This document shows positions 34,055 through 44,066 of a stretch of DNA of 64,000 bases, in pieces. The translations under genes were made by a program, and so were the position numbers. The stretch's first letter is position 1. Every line of letters begins with the position of its first letter. Source of the DNA: Natronococcus sp. A-GB1 (GTDB lineage Archaea; Halobacteriota; Halobacteria; Halobacteriales; Natrialbaceae). The stretch lies in contig NZ_JARUKW010000018.1 in NCBI RefSeq assembly GCF_029688845.1, positions 18,103-82,102 of the forward strand, read 5' to 3'. Under the pieces are notes generated by a model that was not told where the DNA came from, searched no databases, and was given only the letters and a program-made list of their open reading frames with translations.

Positions 34055-36457
34055 ATGAAAGTCAAGAACTCAATCAAGAAGGTCGGAGCCGTTGCAGCAT
34101 CCGGACTGATGGTCGGACTATCAGTCGGTGCCGCAGCATCACTCTCCGACTTCCCAGAACCATTTGTGGAGGACGGCGAAGTCGCCTCCCAGATCGTTGT
34201 GGGATCAACAGGACAAGTAGCCGACGTCGTTGGTGCGGTTAACATCGCAGCAGCACTCGGCCACGCAGCAGTACAAACAGAAGAAACCGAAATCGAAGGC
34301 GGCATCGCTCACGATGTCGACGGAGAAATCGAAGAAACCGCCATCCGTGGCGAAGTTGATTTTGATGTCGGAGACGCGTACTCACAGTTCGAAACGTACT
34401 ACGAGTACGATGAAGACGACAACCTCCGAGTCACAGAAGAAGCAATCGTCAGCATGGGATCAGAAGGTGGTGCAGTCGTTGCAACTGACGTCGAAGAAGA
34501 ACTCGACGCAGAAGTACGACTGACAGGAGAAGGAGACTTGGGTGAAAACGATTACCCTATCCAGTACACAGCTGACTATGGTGCAGGTGTCGAAGAAGGT
34601 GAGGCAATCTACCTGCTCGGCGAAACGTACGAAGTGACCGCTCTCGACAGTGATGACCTCGAACTGGGTGCACAGCTTGAGCACCGCAATCTCGCAGCTG
34701 GCGACGAAATCGAGCACGGTGTCTGGACCGTCGAGATCATCGACGTTGACCGGGGAGACAGTCCAGCGGTACGAGTTGATGTCTACGAAGACGGATCTTT
34801 CGTGACCAGTGCCACACTCGATGAGAGTGACAATCCTCGTGAAGAGTTCGGAGACGACAATGAGTTCGTCATCGAAGTCGACGACATCTGGTTCGGTGAC
34901 GCACTGGATCAGGTCCACCTGGACACGACACTCACCGAAATCGAACAGGAAAACGGTGAAGCGTTCTGGATGGACGAGGACTACAACTTCTACTTCGAAA
35001 CCACCGCAGACGACGAAGCGGTTGTCAGCGTTGACCTTATGGCCAACGTAGAGTTCGTGATCGTCGAAGATGACGACGATGAGGAACTGGACGAAAACGA
35101 AGTACATGCACTCGCTCCGGGAGAATCCTTCGCAGGACCGAACGACTACTTCACAGTCGAGAACCTCGGACTCGATGACGCGGACGCTGAAGACATCTCC
35201 ATCCAAGAAGACATGGAGCTGGACTTCTACGACGCCAACAACGTCCACCACAACTTCGCACTCGAAGACATCTCAACACTCAGTGACTTGACAACCAATG
35301 AAGATGACGGGTACGTAATCGTCGCAACCGACGACGATGAAGGCGTTCCACTCTACATGGACGTCAACACCTGGGATGATTCTGGTGGCGACGGAGTCGA
35401 TATCGACTTCGAGTACGGTGACCGAGAACAAACCATCGAAGAAGACTCTGGAAGCGGCACCTACACGTTCCGTGGTGACGGATTCAGCGTCGAAGTGTCT
35501 CTCGATGACGGTAATGCAGATAGCATCAGCATTGTCAGTGACGCTGAAGATGGTTCTGGGCCAGTTCTTCCAGGTCATCTTGAAGGCACATCTATCGCTG
35601 ATGGTGAAGCCAACTATCTCACCACCTACCGACAAGGTGTCCTGACACTCCACGACCTCGCTGCAGACGACCTGGAGGAAGGCGATGAGACGCTTGGTGA
35701 CTACGGTGTCACTGTCGCCGCATCGGATCTGGATGCTGTTAATCCAGAAGACGGTGGTGTCATTGCACTGTCTGAGTCCGACGAAGACACAGAAGAACGA
35801 GGATACGTTCTGACAGTCTTCGAAGATGACAACCACGTTGGCGCTGAAGATGTCGATGCAGGTGAGATCTATGAGGTCTTCCTCCACGACGACAGCGATG
35901 ATGAACAAGGTGACAACACCAATTGGGACTTCGACGCTGATCAGGATGAGTCGATGACCAATCACGGGACACACGTCACCTTCGACGACTCTGATGAAGT
36001 GGCACTGAGCCACCCTGAAGAGCAGCTCGAACTGTCAGTCGCACTCGGTTCAACGGACACCACCGAAACCAGTGGAGAAACCGTTGAGACTGTTGCCGAG
36101 CAGAGTGATCTGCCTGACATGGCAATGCTTGACGAGGAAGAGACTGAGTCTGTCCGGGACAACAACCACTTGATCTTGGTTGGTGGTCCGGCGGTCAACA
36201 CGTTGACCCAAGAGCTGTACGATGACGGTGACATCGACCTCAGTGATGTTGAGGACGATCAGTCTGGTGCGGTCATTGAGATCGTTGAAGACGCGTTCAG
36301 TACTGGACAGCACGCGATGGTTGTTGCTGGTTACGCAGCTGACGACACACGCGGTGCATCCCAGTACATCGCACAGCACAGGACGAACGCTGACACGTTG
36401 GCTGACAACGATCAGCGACTGGTCCTGACCGAAGCACAGTTCGACACAGAACAGTAG
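34055..36457 (+). CDS. S-layer protein of the methanogen/Thermococcales/DPANN type
   Basis: 800 residues with a signal peptide (MKVKNSIKKVGAVAASGLMV to about Ala30). The mature N-terminus SDFPEPFVEDGEVASQIVVG is the hallmark of the TIGR01564 S-layer family (MJ-type), with ADVVGAVNIAAALGHAAV following. The long middle is acidic beta-sandwich sequence. The C-terminal region NNHLILVGGPAVNTLTQELY, then GQHAMVVAGYAADDTRGASQ, matches the conserved end of that family. Haloarchaea use a different S-layer (csg, PGF-CTERM anchor), so this gene is foreign in type. It forms the outer protein lattice or a coat for vesicles. AGGTGAA lies ~10 bases upstream of ATG 34055. Confidence 0.85.
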   Translation: MKVKNSIKKVGAVAASGLMVGLSVGAAASLSDFPEPFVEDGEVASQIVVGSTGQVADVVGAVNIAAALGHAAVQTEETEIEGGIAHDVDGEIEETAIRGEVDFDVGDAYSQFETYYEYDEDDNLRVTEEAIVSMGSEGGAVVATDVEEELDAEVRLTGEGDLGENDYPIQYTADYGAGVEEGEAIYLLGETYEVTALDSDDLELGAQLEHRNLAAGDEIEHGVWTVEIIDVDRGDSPAVRVDVYEDGSFVTSATLDESDNPREEFGDDNEFVIEVDDIWFGDALDQVHLDTTLTEIEQENGEAFWMDEDYNFYFETTADDEAVVSVDLMANVEFVIVEDDDDEELDENEVHALAPGESFAGPNDYFTVENLGLDDADAEDISIQEDMELDFYDANNVHHNFALEDISTLSDLTTNEDDGYVIVATDDDEGVPLYMDVNTWDDSGGDGVDIDFEYGDREQTIEEDSGSGTYTFRGDGFSVEVSLDDGNADSISIVSDAEDGSGPVLPGHLEGTSIADGEANYLTTYRQGVLTLHDLAADDLEEGDETLGDYGVTVAASDLDAVNPEDGGVIALSESDEDTEERGYVLTVFEDDNHVGAEDVDAGEIYEVFLHDDSDDEQGDNTNWDFDADQDESMTNHGTHVTFDDSDEVALSHPEEQLELSVALGSTDTTETSGETVETVAEQSDLPDMAMLDEEETESVRDNNHLILVGGPAVNTLTQELYDDGDIDLSDVEDDQSGAVIEIVEDAFSTGQHAMVVAGYAADDTRGASQYIAQHRTNADTLADNDQRLVLTEAQFDTEQ

Positions 36458-36479
36458 CATCGGTGAACACACATTTCCC

Positions 36480-36520
36480 GAGGGGCTGGGCCTTGCCGGC
36501 CCGCCTCTCATTTCTTCCCT
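36480..36520 (+). terminator. GC-rich stem-loop terminator after the S-layer gene
   Basis: GAGGGGC.GGGCC at 36480-36492 pairs with GGCCC.GCC.CTC at 36498-36509 around the loop TTGCC, followed by ATTTCTTCCCTT. It lies 22 bases after the stop codon at 36457 and before the next gene at 36537. Confidence 0.6.
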
Positions 36521-36536
36521 TACAGACTGATGCCCG

Positions 36537-37325
36537 ATGACACAGCAGTACTCCCGTGACGACCTCCTCGAATACCTCCAACGATTAACGGAGGAGCTGG
36601 GACACTCACCGCGGATCGTGGATATCCGAGACAGAACAGATGCACCGCCAGTATCCCGGTTCAAGAACGAGTTCGGATCGTGGAACGCGGCTAAAGACGC
36701 GGCCGGCCTCACCACGTTCCAACAACGCGGCCAAGGATCGTATTCTGATACAGAACTACTGGACCTGCTGCGGCAACTGGACACCGAACTCCGCGGCGAT
36801 GGCTCGGTGACCAAACAGGAGATGCAGGACGCCGACGGCTATCCCTCTGCCCAGACCTACAAACGCCGGTTCGGCTCCTGGAACGCCGCCAAAGAACAGG
36901 CTGGATTGACCACGATCGCCGAAGACGACACCCGGCCCAGGTACACGGATGGAGAACTACTAGCCATGCTCCAAGACTTGGCCGCAGACCTGGACCGGCC
37001 ACTGCTCAAACGGGACGTAGAAGAAACCGAGGACTACCCGGACCCGACAACGTTCGAACGCCGATTCGGGTCATGGAACGCCGCCAAAGAACAGGCCGGG
37101 TTGACCACGATCGGGAAAGGCGAGACACCACGCCCGGACTCATACACGGATGCGGAGCTGCTGGACTTGTTACGGCAACGCGCCGCCGAGGTCACAGGAA
37201 CACTGACGGAGAACGCGATGGATGCTGCCCCGGACTATCCGAACTCGTCAACGTACCGGCGGCGCTTCGGATCCTGGCAGGCAGCGAAGGAGAAGGCCGG
37301 GGTCCAGAAATCATCTGGGAAGTAA
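36537..37325 (+). CDS. HNH-repeat (homing-endonuclease-associated repeat) protein
   Basis: 262 residues made of four ~55-residue repeats. Each has an S/T-R-D or K-Q-E helix pair, a proline turn and the motif Y-x-R-R-F-G-S-W-N-A-A-K-E-Q-A-G-L-T-T. Repeat ends fall near residues 60, 120, 185 and 255. This is the HNH-repeat/HEAR module that occurs beside homing endonucleases and as free-standing DNA-binding proteins in haloarchaea. No HNH or LAGLIDADG nuclease domain is present, so it is probably a DNA-binding regulator. It sits between the S-layer gene and the STAND NTPase. The GHKL protein at 49335 contains one similar motif (YIERFGSWESVLVSIG). Confidence 0.85.
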   Translation: MTQQYSRDDLLEYLQRLTEELGHSPRIVDIRDRTDAPPVSRFKNEFGSWNAAKDAAGLTTFQQRGQGSYSDTELLDLLRQLDTELRGDGSVTKQEMQDADGYPSAQTYKRRFGSWNAAKEQAGLTTIAEDDTRPRYTDGELLAMLQDLAADLDRPLLKRDVEETEDYPDPTTFERRFGSWNAAKEQAGLTTIGKGETPRPDSYTDAELLDLLRQRAAEVTGTLTENAMDAAPDYPNSSTYRRRFGSWQAAKEKAGVQKSSGK

Positions 37326-37381
37326 TCGGGAGGGGGATAGACAGTAGGAATATATGATTTTCGTGCCTATAGGGATGTAGG

Positions 37382-40300
37382 ATGGATCCTGCGTCACTCG
37401 GTACGAGTCTTCTTGCGTCTGCTACAGCTCGGCGTGTCGGTCAGAAAGCTCATGAGATGGTCTTCCTGGAGGATCCAGTGGAGACAGCAGCAAGTCGGGT
37501 TGCCGAAAACCATGATGCATTAGAGCCAGAGGTCTTTCCGGCGATTTTTCAGGATGAGCAGGTTGCAGGGTTAGTTGAAGAGTTTGAATCAGGGGGGTCG
37601 GTGATTACACCGAGACAGGTAGCTGACGCGTTTGATGCCGATATGTTGGGATCTGAAGTCGAAGCAACGCCAGAGGAACTGGTTGAGGAGTTTCTGGAGT
37701 ATCTTGAACAGGAGATCGGGCAGCAGCCGGAGGTTGGGCGGAAACTGTTACTGTGTTATTCGCAGCGGATCTTCCAGTATGCCACCGAACTTCAGGAGGG
37801 TCAAGAGGAGATACTGTTCGACCTGCGGAAAGTAGCTGGCCGTGTCCATACCGAGAAGGGATATACGATCTTCAGTCCGATAGAGGACCGGTTCGCCAAA
37901 CAGCTGGCCGGAGACCATCCCAAGGAGCGATACGATCTACCGTTTTACGGGAGGGAAGACGCCGTCGAGGATTTCTTTGAGTTCGTCGACTCAGATCAGG
38001 CCGTTTTCGTTATCAGTGGGCCTGCCGGCGTTGGAAAAACCCGGCTCGTGGTCGAAGCAGGGCTCCATATCCAAGCCAGTTATCCGAAGTGGCGGGTTCT
38101 GACGACAGATATCCATGCGGGAAACATCGACGACGGCCTCCATGAAATCGACTTCAACGATGAGGAAAAGATCATCTTGTTTATCGATGATGCACGGGAT
38201 GTCGACCAAGTAGAGCGGCTGTTTGCTATCGCAGATCAGTACCGGCCAGATGTCAAACTGGTCTTTACGGAACGATCCTACTTCGTGCAGCCCTTACGAG
38301 AACGTGCGAACCGGTTTGCACTTGGTCATACGGTCTATGACCTTCCTCCACTCGATTCAGACAGCGTCAGGAACGTTCTCCGGGAATACTACCAGATCAT
38401 AGACCCGCCGACCCAGGACTGGATTATCCAGGTAAGTGAGGGGCGGCCCCAGATCGCCCATCTGTTGGCCGATCAGGTTCGCCAGCAGGGATCGGTCGAA
38501 AAAGATCCCCTGGCTGACAGTGAAGTGCTCCAGTGGGTGTTCGATGATACGGTCCGGGACGTGACCGCAGCAGCAAAGCAGCGCAGTGTCGGCGATCCAC
38601 AGAAAGCCGAAGAATATCTCCGGTACTTGGCTGCAGTAGGCAAGTTACAGACCGAAGATACGGCAATGGTGGATGCGTTTTGCGGGGCCATCGGAATCGA
38701 CCCGGTTGAGGAGCCACGGTACCGCGCCATTTTGACCGAAACAACCGGATTAGTTGATACATCAGGTAGTCAGCTAACGGTAGAACCCGATGCGTTACAG
38801 GAATACATCGTCTATACCTCGTTCTTCACCGAAACGGGCCGCGACTACCAGGCACAAGTATTCGACGTGTTCAGCGAACACACCCTGAAAGAACAGATCA
38901 ATACGTTACTCGTTATCGAGCATCGATACGACTGCCGGGACGCCGGCGCTGTCGTCAACGCCGTGGTGACCGACCACATGGATCAGATGACCGAGTACGG
39001 GTTGGCGGCGCGGACAGAACTTCTTCGCCAGTTCGAGATCCTGGGTGCAGCAAAACCGGTGTGGGGAATAGACCTGGTCCGGGCTGCACTCACCGAGGAA
39101 CTCCCTGAAACAGACGACAGCGAGGAACTACAGCGTCGTCTCCTCAAAGCACCGAGTACAGCCGGGAACCTGTGTCTGGCAGCTATCTCTATTCTGCATA
39201 ATGCCCTATCCCAGGAACCAGCGGCAGCAACAGAGCTGTTACTGGAACTGCACGTGCTCTACAGGGAACACAGCGGGATCACCGATGACATCACCCAAAA
39301 GCTGCGGCAAGAACTCGAGCCGGGATGGAGTCGAGACCCGACTACGCAGCGCCAGATGCTGTCCGTTATCAGCACCTATATTCACAACGAAGAGATTCCG
39401 CTCGAGATACGGCTGGAGTTGCTGGATCTCGTCGCAGCCCCGTCCCGGAGCCACGTCAATGATCACTTTGTGGACCCGCTCAACCCAGATGTGGTCCAAC
39501 TCCGGCGAGGTCCTGTTCCAGTTACCGATGACCGCCAAGCCCTCCGCATGGATGCGGTTAACCTGCTGATCGAGGTTATAGAGAGCACCGATTCAGCACC
39601 CTTGCTACAAAAGGCAACAGAGACACTTACCGGGTTTTACCAGTCACAAGCCCAGCACTTCTATGAAACCGGAACAGTATACAATGCAGAGGAACTGACC
39701 CGTATCTATGATTTCGCGGTCCAGTACGTTGCGGGGGCAGATAATCTGAATTGTGTTGACCAGTTCAGTAATCTGGTGGAGACAGACCTGGCTGCTGACC
39801 TGGGAATCGAAGACCATGTTACGGGGCTTGAATCGCAGCTGACTCAGCACGATGGCTACCAGACCCTGCTCCAGATGAAACCTCAGAAGCGGCCACGAGA
39901 CGAGCGGGGGCGAATGGAGGAACAGGAAGCCGCGATCAGAGAGTATCTTCAGGGGATTGATGTTACAGTCAACCGAGAGCTATTTACCACCGTTGTGGAA
40001 AACTACTCTGGCACATCGTTCCACCGCTTCTTTAGACTGCTCGGCGCGGAGTGTCCTACTGCGGGGCGAAAGCTGGTGAGCGGCGAAGAGTCGGGGTTAC
40101 AGGACTACCATCCCGATATTGTGAGCGGGTTCTGTACGGCCCGTCCTGATGCGGGAGAAACACTTGTTCAGGAGTTCATTGATAACGGCCGGTATGACTT
40201 GGGCTGTGCCGGGCTACGGGTGCTTATCAACACGCGGCGGGGATTCGCAGTCAACCAAGTAGAGCAGCTGCTTCAGGAACATCAACCGTACTCAGTGGAC

Positions 40301-41155
40301 TTCACGGTGAACATGGCCAATGTTCTGTACGGACAGTGGCAGGACCACCAGACATGGACGGAATCACAGCTTCTTACCCTTCTTGAGGAGACACAGTCAT
40401 TGGATACTCAGGCTATAACCGCCCTTTTAGAAGTGCTTCCCTGTCGTGATACAACGGCGCTCCAGCACGTGGATGAAGCGATCATCATGGCAGTTATGGC
40501 CTATGCGGAGGAGCAGGACGGATTCAGTACCGCGCCAGGTACCCTTTCTAAGGTTATTGCCGAGGCAGCTGCCCGGTATCCAAAGCAGTTCGTCGAATTC
40601 TGTCGTGCGCGTTATGACCAAGGAGATATGGGCGGCTCCCTGTTACCGACGTATCTTGATGTTGATACGGCACGTATGCAACGCAGCGATGAATACGCAG
40701 CTGCCGTCGATCAACTGGTAACCCTCATCCTGAATCCGGACTACCATGCCGATCTGTATTCTGATCTCTTAACCGTGTTTCCGACGGACGATGTTACCAC
40801 CGGGCTTATCGAGAGAATTCCTTACTGTGATGCGGCTCAACTTGCTGAAATCGGCGACTACTGCAAACAATTCACTTTGTCCAATGCGATTGAGGAGTTA
40901 CTCTTAGCAGTTCTGACAGAGGGCGTCGAGGATCTCCAAGATGCCGATGACGTCCGTGCCAGTGTGCTCATCGCATTAAGTAATGATGGAGAGATGGGCA
41001 TGATCTCCGGCGACCGGAACTCGACGGAACTCGAGACGGTTCGCCGCTGGCAGGACGATTCCAGTCTCCCGGTCAGTGTCCGCCGGTTCGCCGAGGAAGC
41101 CGAGCAGTACCTATTAGACGATATCAAGCGGATGAACCAAGCTTTCGACCGCTAG
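37382..41155 (+). CDS. Large STAND-type NTPase (NLR-like), candidate defence sensor
   Basis: 1257 residues. A TATA-like AATATATG (about 37350-37357) lies ~27 bases upstream of ATG 37382, so it is leaderless. Residues 1-190 are a helical N-terminal domain (FLEDPVETAASRVAENH, LVEEFLEYLEQEI). The NTPase follows: Walker A ISGPAGVGKTRLV (211-223) and Walker B KIILFIDDARDV (263-274), then a sensor region LVFTERSYF. Residues ~350-480 resemble a winged-helix STAND module, and ~600-1250 is a long helical repeat array. This matches prokaryotic NLR-like antiphage proteins (Avs-like), where the C-terminal array senses the phage protein. No classic effector domain (nuclease, TIR, protease) is recognised at the N-terminus. 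Confidence 0.85.
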   Translation: MDPASLGTSLLASATARRVGQKAHEMVFLEDPVETAASRVAENHDALEPEVFPAIFQDEQVAGLVEEFESGGSVITPRQVADAFDADMLGSEVEATPEELVEEFLEYLEQEIGQQPEVGRKLLLCYSQRIFQYATELQEGQEEILFDLRKVAGRVHTEKGYTIFSPIEDRFAKQLAGDHPKERYDLPFYGREDAVEDFFEFVDSDQAVFVISGPAGVGKTRLVVEAGLHIQASYPKWRVLTTDIHAGNIDDGLHEIDFNDEEKIILFIDDARDVDQVERLFAIADQYRPDVKLVFTERSYFVQPLRERANRFALGHTVYDLPPLDSDSVRNVLREYYQIIDPPTQDWIIQVSEGRPQIAHLLADQVRQQGSVEKDPLADSEVLQWVFDDTVRDVTAAAKQRSVGDPQKAEEYLRYLAAVGKLQTEDTAMVDAFCGAIGIDPVEEPRYRAILTETTGLVDTSGSQLTVEPDALQEYIVYTSFFTETGRDYQAQVFDVFSEHTLKEQINTLLVIEHRYDCRDAGAVVNAVVTDHMDQMTEYGLAARTELLRQFEILGAAKPVWGIDLVRAALTEELPETDDSEELQRRLLKAPSTAGNLCLAAISILHNALSQEPAAATELLLELHVLYREHSGITDDITQKLRQELEPGWSRDPTTQRQMLSVISTYIHNEEIPLEIRLELLDLVAAPSRSHVNDHFVDPLNPDVVQLRRGPVPVTDDRQALRMDAVNLLIEVIESTDSAPLLQKATETLTGFYQSQAQHFYETGTVYNAEELTRIYDFAVQYVAGADNLNCVDQFSNLVETDLAADLGIEDHVTGLESQLTQHDGYQTLLQMKPQKRPRDERGRMEEQEAAIREYLQGIDVTVNRELFTTVVENYSGTSFHRFFRLLGAECPTAGRKLVSGEESGLQDYHPDIVSGFCTARPDAGETLVQEFIDNGRYDLGCAGLRVLINTRRGFAVNQVEQLLQEHQPYSVDFTVNMANVLYGQWQDHQTWTESQLLTLLEETQSLDTQAITALLEVLPCRDTTALQHVDEAIIMAVMAYAEEQDGFSTAPGTLSKVIAEAAARYPKQFVEFCRARYDQGDMGGSLLPTYLDVDTARMQRSDEYAAAVDQLVTLILNPDYHADLYSDLLTVFPTDDVTTGLIERIPYCDAAQLAEIGDYCKQFTLSNAIEELLLAVLTEGVEDLQDADDVRASVLIALSNDGEMGMISGDRNSTELETVRRWQDDSSLPVSVRRFAEEAEQYLLDDIKRMNQAFDR

Positions 41156-41420
41156 TATACAGAAGGACCGCTAATCGTGAACCCTCTGATCAGTCCGAAG
41201 GATACGAAACACCGTCTATCCCCAGTGATATCTCTGTAGCAATAATACCACGATGCAACAATGCCCTGGCACACTAAGTCAGTTGAGACAGTTAACACCG
41301 GGCACAGAGAGGAGACCGAGACCGATCGGATGTGGCGACGGATCAGCCCGGTACTGTACTATACGGTAAAACAGGTTGCAGACCAGTCGGATAACACGGG
41401 TAGGGCACCTGTATACCAGG

Positions 41421-41753
41421 GTGGGCACAGTCACCGGTGACACGCATAAACAGGTCGAAACATACGACCTACAGCTTCCGACACGAACGCTCGAAGTCGA
41501 ACACGTAGTGCGAACCGATTGGGACGATCTGTACGATCCATGCCCCGTCTGCCAGGGTACCGAGTTCGATCACCTCCGGTACGAGGGCGGGCACTACGGT
41601 CACCACCAGGAGACAGTTGTCCAGCGGTCCGACTACTGGGACCAGCAAGGCAGCCTGTACACGGCCTGTAAATCGTGTGATGAAGTCCTCTACAAGAGTC
41701 CGGCTTATGATGTGCTCAGATACGAAGAAGCAGGTCTCCTCGAAGACAGTTGA
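41421..41753 (+). CDS. Small CxxC zinc protein ahead of the TGT genes
   Basis: About 110 residues from GTG 41421 (MGTVTGDTHKQVETYDLQLP); TTG 41376 is also possible. CPVC (DPCPVCQGTEFDH) and CKSC (YTACKSCDEV) about 45 residues apart make a four-Cys zinc ribbon. It lies 115 bp upstream of the first TGT-like gene and in the same direction, so it may belong to the module as a zinc-binding accessory or nucleic-acid adaptor. Confidence 0.65.
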   Translation: MGTVTGDTHKQVETYDLQLPTRTLEVEHVVRTDWDDLYDPCPVCQGTEFDHLRYEGGHYGHHQETVVQRSDYWDQQGSLYTACKSCDEVLYKSPAYDVLRYEEAGLLEDS

Positions 41754-41868
41754 CAACCGTTAGGCCATGGCCGCTGTGAACAGTATGAGGGTTTGATAGG
41801 TGGTGGTGAGCGGACTCCAGCAGGTTGATATGGGAATGCGCGTAATCGATGGACGGTGAATAATTCGC

Positions 41869-44064
41869 GTGCGGTTCTATGTTCCGGAATGGGATGACTT
41901 TGTTGACGCGAACTATGATTTCATCCATGATGAGCACTCATCATTGGATCCCCGTGAGCGGGATATCGCGTATATCTGGGATATTTTCGATCATGAGTCA
42001 ACACCGATTGATGGGGTGTTGATTTCCCGGGAGCAGGTTGAGGATACCCCTGCGAAGTTTAACCGGATCACGGAGAACGGGGTCTACGATGCACCCATGC
42101 TGGATCTCCCAGAGTGGTTGCCAACGATCAGTGACTGCGGTGCGTGGGGGTACAAGGCATTGCCGTTCCCGCCGTACGGCAACAAAGGGATGCTGGAGTT
42201 CTACGAGACACTCAATGTATCCGTCGGTGTTACGATTGACCATCTCGTACTCGGCAGCGGCCACACCGCGCGGTTGTACCTGGATGAACGGGCGTTCCCG
42301 GACGGGTTTACCGCCTCAGATATTCCGGACGCGGTCACAGACGAGATCGATGTGATGACCGATGAATGGCCGACAGAGTGGCCAGCGTACGTCCAGGAAT
42401 ATGAGCCATCGATCTGTAGCACCGGGGTTACCGAGTTCGATACGACCGTGTTTGATCAGCCGCTTCCAGCAGTGCTGACCGACCTTGAGGACCATCCGCA
42501 CGCGGTCTACCGGGAGGACGATATGTCGTTCCGGTACGATCTGACGTTAGCAAACGCCGAGGAGATGAAAGAGCTCTACGAGGCAGGGAAGTATTCGTTC
42601 CGTCTGATGGTTGCGGTCCAGGGATGGGATCCACAGTCGTATGAACAGGCGACCGAGGAGGTCCTCGATATGGGCTATCAGTACCTCGGGATTGGAGGGG
42701 TTGCTGGCAGCTCCGAGGAAGCAGTCAAAGACTGCGTAGAATCCGTTGGACAGGCGGTGAAAGCGTATGAACGCGAGCACAACACCCGGGTCGATACACA
42801 CGTGTTCGGGTTTGCAAAGACCGGTGCCTTCGATGCGATCGGGCAAGCCGGGATGTCCAGTTTTGACAGTGCCAGTATGCTTCGGGCAGCATGGACCGGC
42901 GGCGAAAACTACCATTTAGACGACACCCAACGATACGATGCAATTCGCATCCGTTATCCTTCAAGCGGAGACGACCTTGGTGATGCCGTAGAGACCGCAC
43001 TTCGCGGACAGGAGATGCTGTATGCGTTGCGGGCGTTCGATAACAACAAATCGATCGTGGACGCACTAACGGAGTGGCACGAAGCGGCGATCCCAGCACT
43101 GGATCAGCTTGAACCGTACCTGAAAGAGCACCGGCACGATGACCGGTACGATCAGTCGTTGCTCCGCGAGATCAAAGAAGAACTGCGGACCGATTATGCG
43201 TACGGCCGGAAGCTCCGGTCCAACTTCAGCGGCAAGTTCCGTGGCCGGCTCGCGAAACTACTGCGGAAAGACGATCCGGACAGTCCACTCCCGTTCAGCC
43301 AGTACCAAGAGCTGATCGACCAGGTCAGAACGGTCTTCACCGATCGGACACCGACAAAGATTGAGAAGATCAAGGACAAGGAAACGACATCCGGCGAATA
43401 CGGGACCTACAAGCAACTGGTACCCCTCTTAGAGGATTACGTTGAGCATGTTAAGGATGAGGACTTACTGGACGGATACAGGGATTTGTTGCGTCGACAA
43501 CCATGGCGCGAGTGTGGGTGCCCGATTTGTGAAGAGCACGGCATCGAAGTCGCGACCTTCCGTGGAAACAACCGGAATCGACGCCGTGGCTTCCATAACA
43601 CGCACCGGTTCTACGAGCAGTTCGAACGGGCGTTACCGAAGATTGCGGTCCTGACACGGGGCGGGGTCCGTCTCTCCCGGAAGGATTCGGTCGAAACGTT
43701 CCTCCAGGACGATCGAAACCGGTTGTGGTCGCAGGTCCACGATCTTCCTGTCGTGGAAATCGGTGCGGTCACCGCGAACGGAGTACACGAGTGGTGGGAG
43801 ACACCGCCAGCCTCGATTTCGTTTGCACCACATGCGATGCAGGCAGTCCTCACAGACTACTGCACCCGGTACCAGACGGTGTACATCGACGGCAGCAACT
43901 GGACCCCGGATCAGGAACTGATCGATGCTGTTGAAGCGACCGGCTGTGCGGTCCACCTACTCACTGACCCGACCGAGTTACGCACCGCGGTACTTGACCA
44001 ACTGGGCTACGACACAGAGTTCGCTTCGGAACCAATGACCCAGTCCGGGATTACGGACTACTAA
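41869..44064 (+). CDS. TGT-like transglycosylase of the DpdA class, long form
   Basis: 731 residues from GTG 41869. SDCGAWGY (D89) matches the catalytic D-x-G-A/G-F/Y motif of tRNA-guanine transglycosylases, and GVTIDHLVLG follows. GYQYLGIGGVAGSSEEAV is the conserved LGG loop. The nucleophile Asp333 lies in GMSSFDSASMLRAAW, a DpdA-type signature. CGCPIC (549-554) with His576/579 forms the C-x-C-x-x-C...H zinc site. DpdA enzymes insert a 7-deazaguanine (preQ0) into DNA. The ~180-residue insertion and a C-terminal ~150-residue extension are additional. With the companion enzyme at 44889 this suggests a DNA base-modification system. The preQ0 would come from the host archaeosine pathway, as no que genes are present here. 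Confidence 0.8.
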   Translation: MRFYVPEWDDFVDANYDFIHDEHSSLDPRERDIAYIWDIFDHESTPIDGVLISREQVEDTPAKFNRITENGVYDAPMLDLPEWLPTISDCGAWGYKALPFPPYGNKGMLEFYETLNVSVGVTIDHLVLGSGHTARLYLDERAFPDGFTASDIPDAVTDEIDVMTDEWPTEWPAYVQEYEPSICSTGVTEFDTTVFDQPLPAVLTDLEDHPHAVYREDDMSFRYDLTLANAEEMKELYEAGKYSFRLMVAVQGWDPQSYEQATEEVLDMGYQYLGIGGVAGSSEEAVKDCVESVGQAVKAYEREHNTRVDTHVFGFAKTGAFDAIGQAGMSSFDSASMLRAAWTGGENYHLDDTQRYDAIRIRYPSSGDDLGDAVETALRGQEMLYALRAFDNNKSIVDALTEWHEAAIPALDQLEPYLKEHRHDDRYDQSLLREIKEELRTDYAYGRKLRSNFSGKFRGRLAKLLRKDDPDSPLPFSQYQELIDQVRTVFTDRTPTKIEKIKDKETTSGEYGTYKQLVPLLEDYVEHVKDEDLLDGYRDLLRRQPWRECGCPICEEHGIEVATFRGNNRNRRRGFHNTHRFYEQFERALPKIAVLTRGGVRLSRKDSVETFLQDDRNRLWSQVHDLPVVEIGAVTANGVHEWWETPPASISFAPHAMQAVLTDYCTRYQTVYIDGSNWTPDQELIDAVEATGCAVHLLTDPTELRTAVLDQLGYDTEFASEPMTQSGITDY

Positions 44065-44066
44065 CC

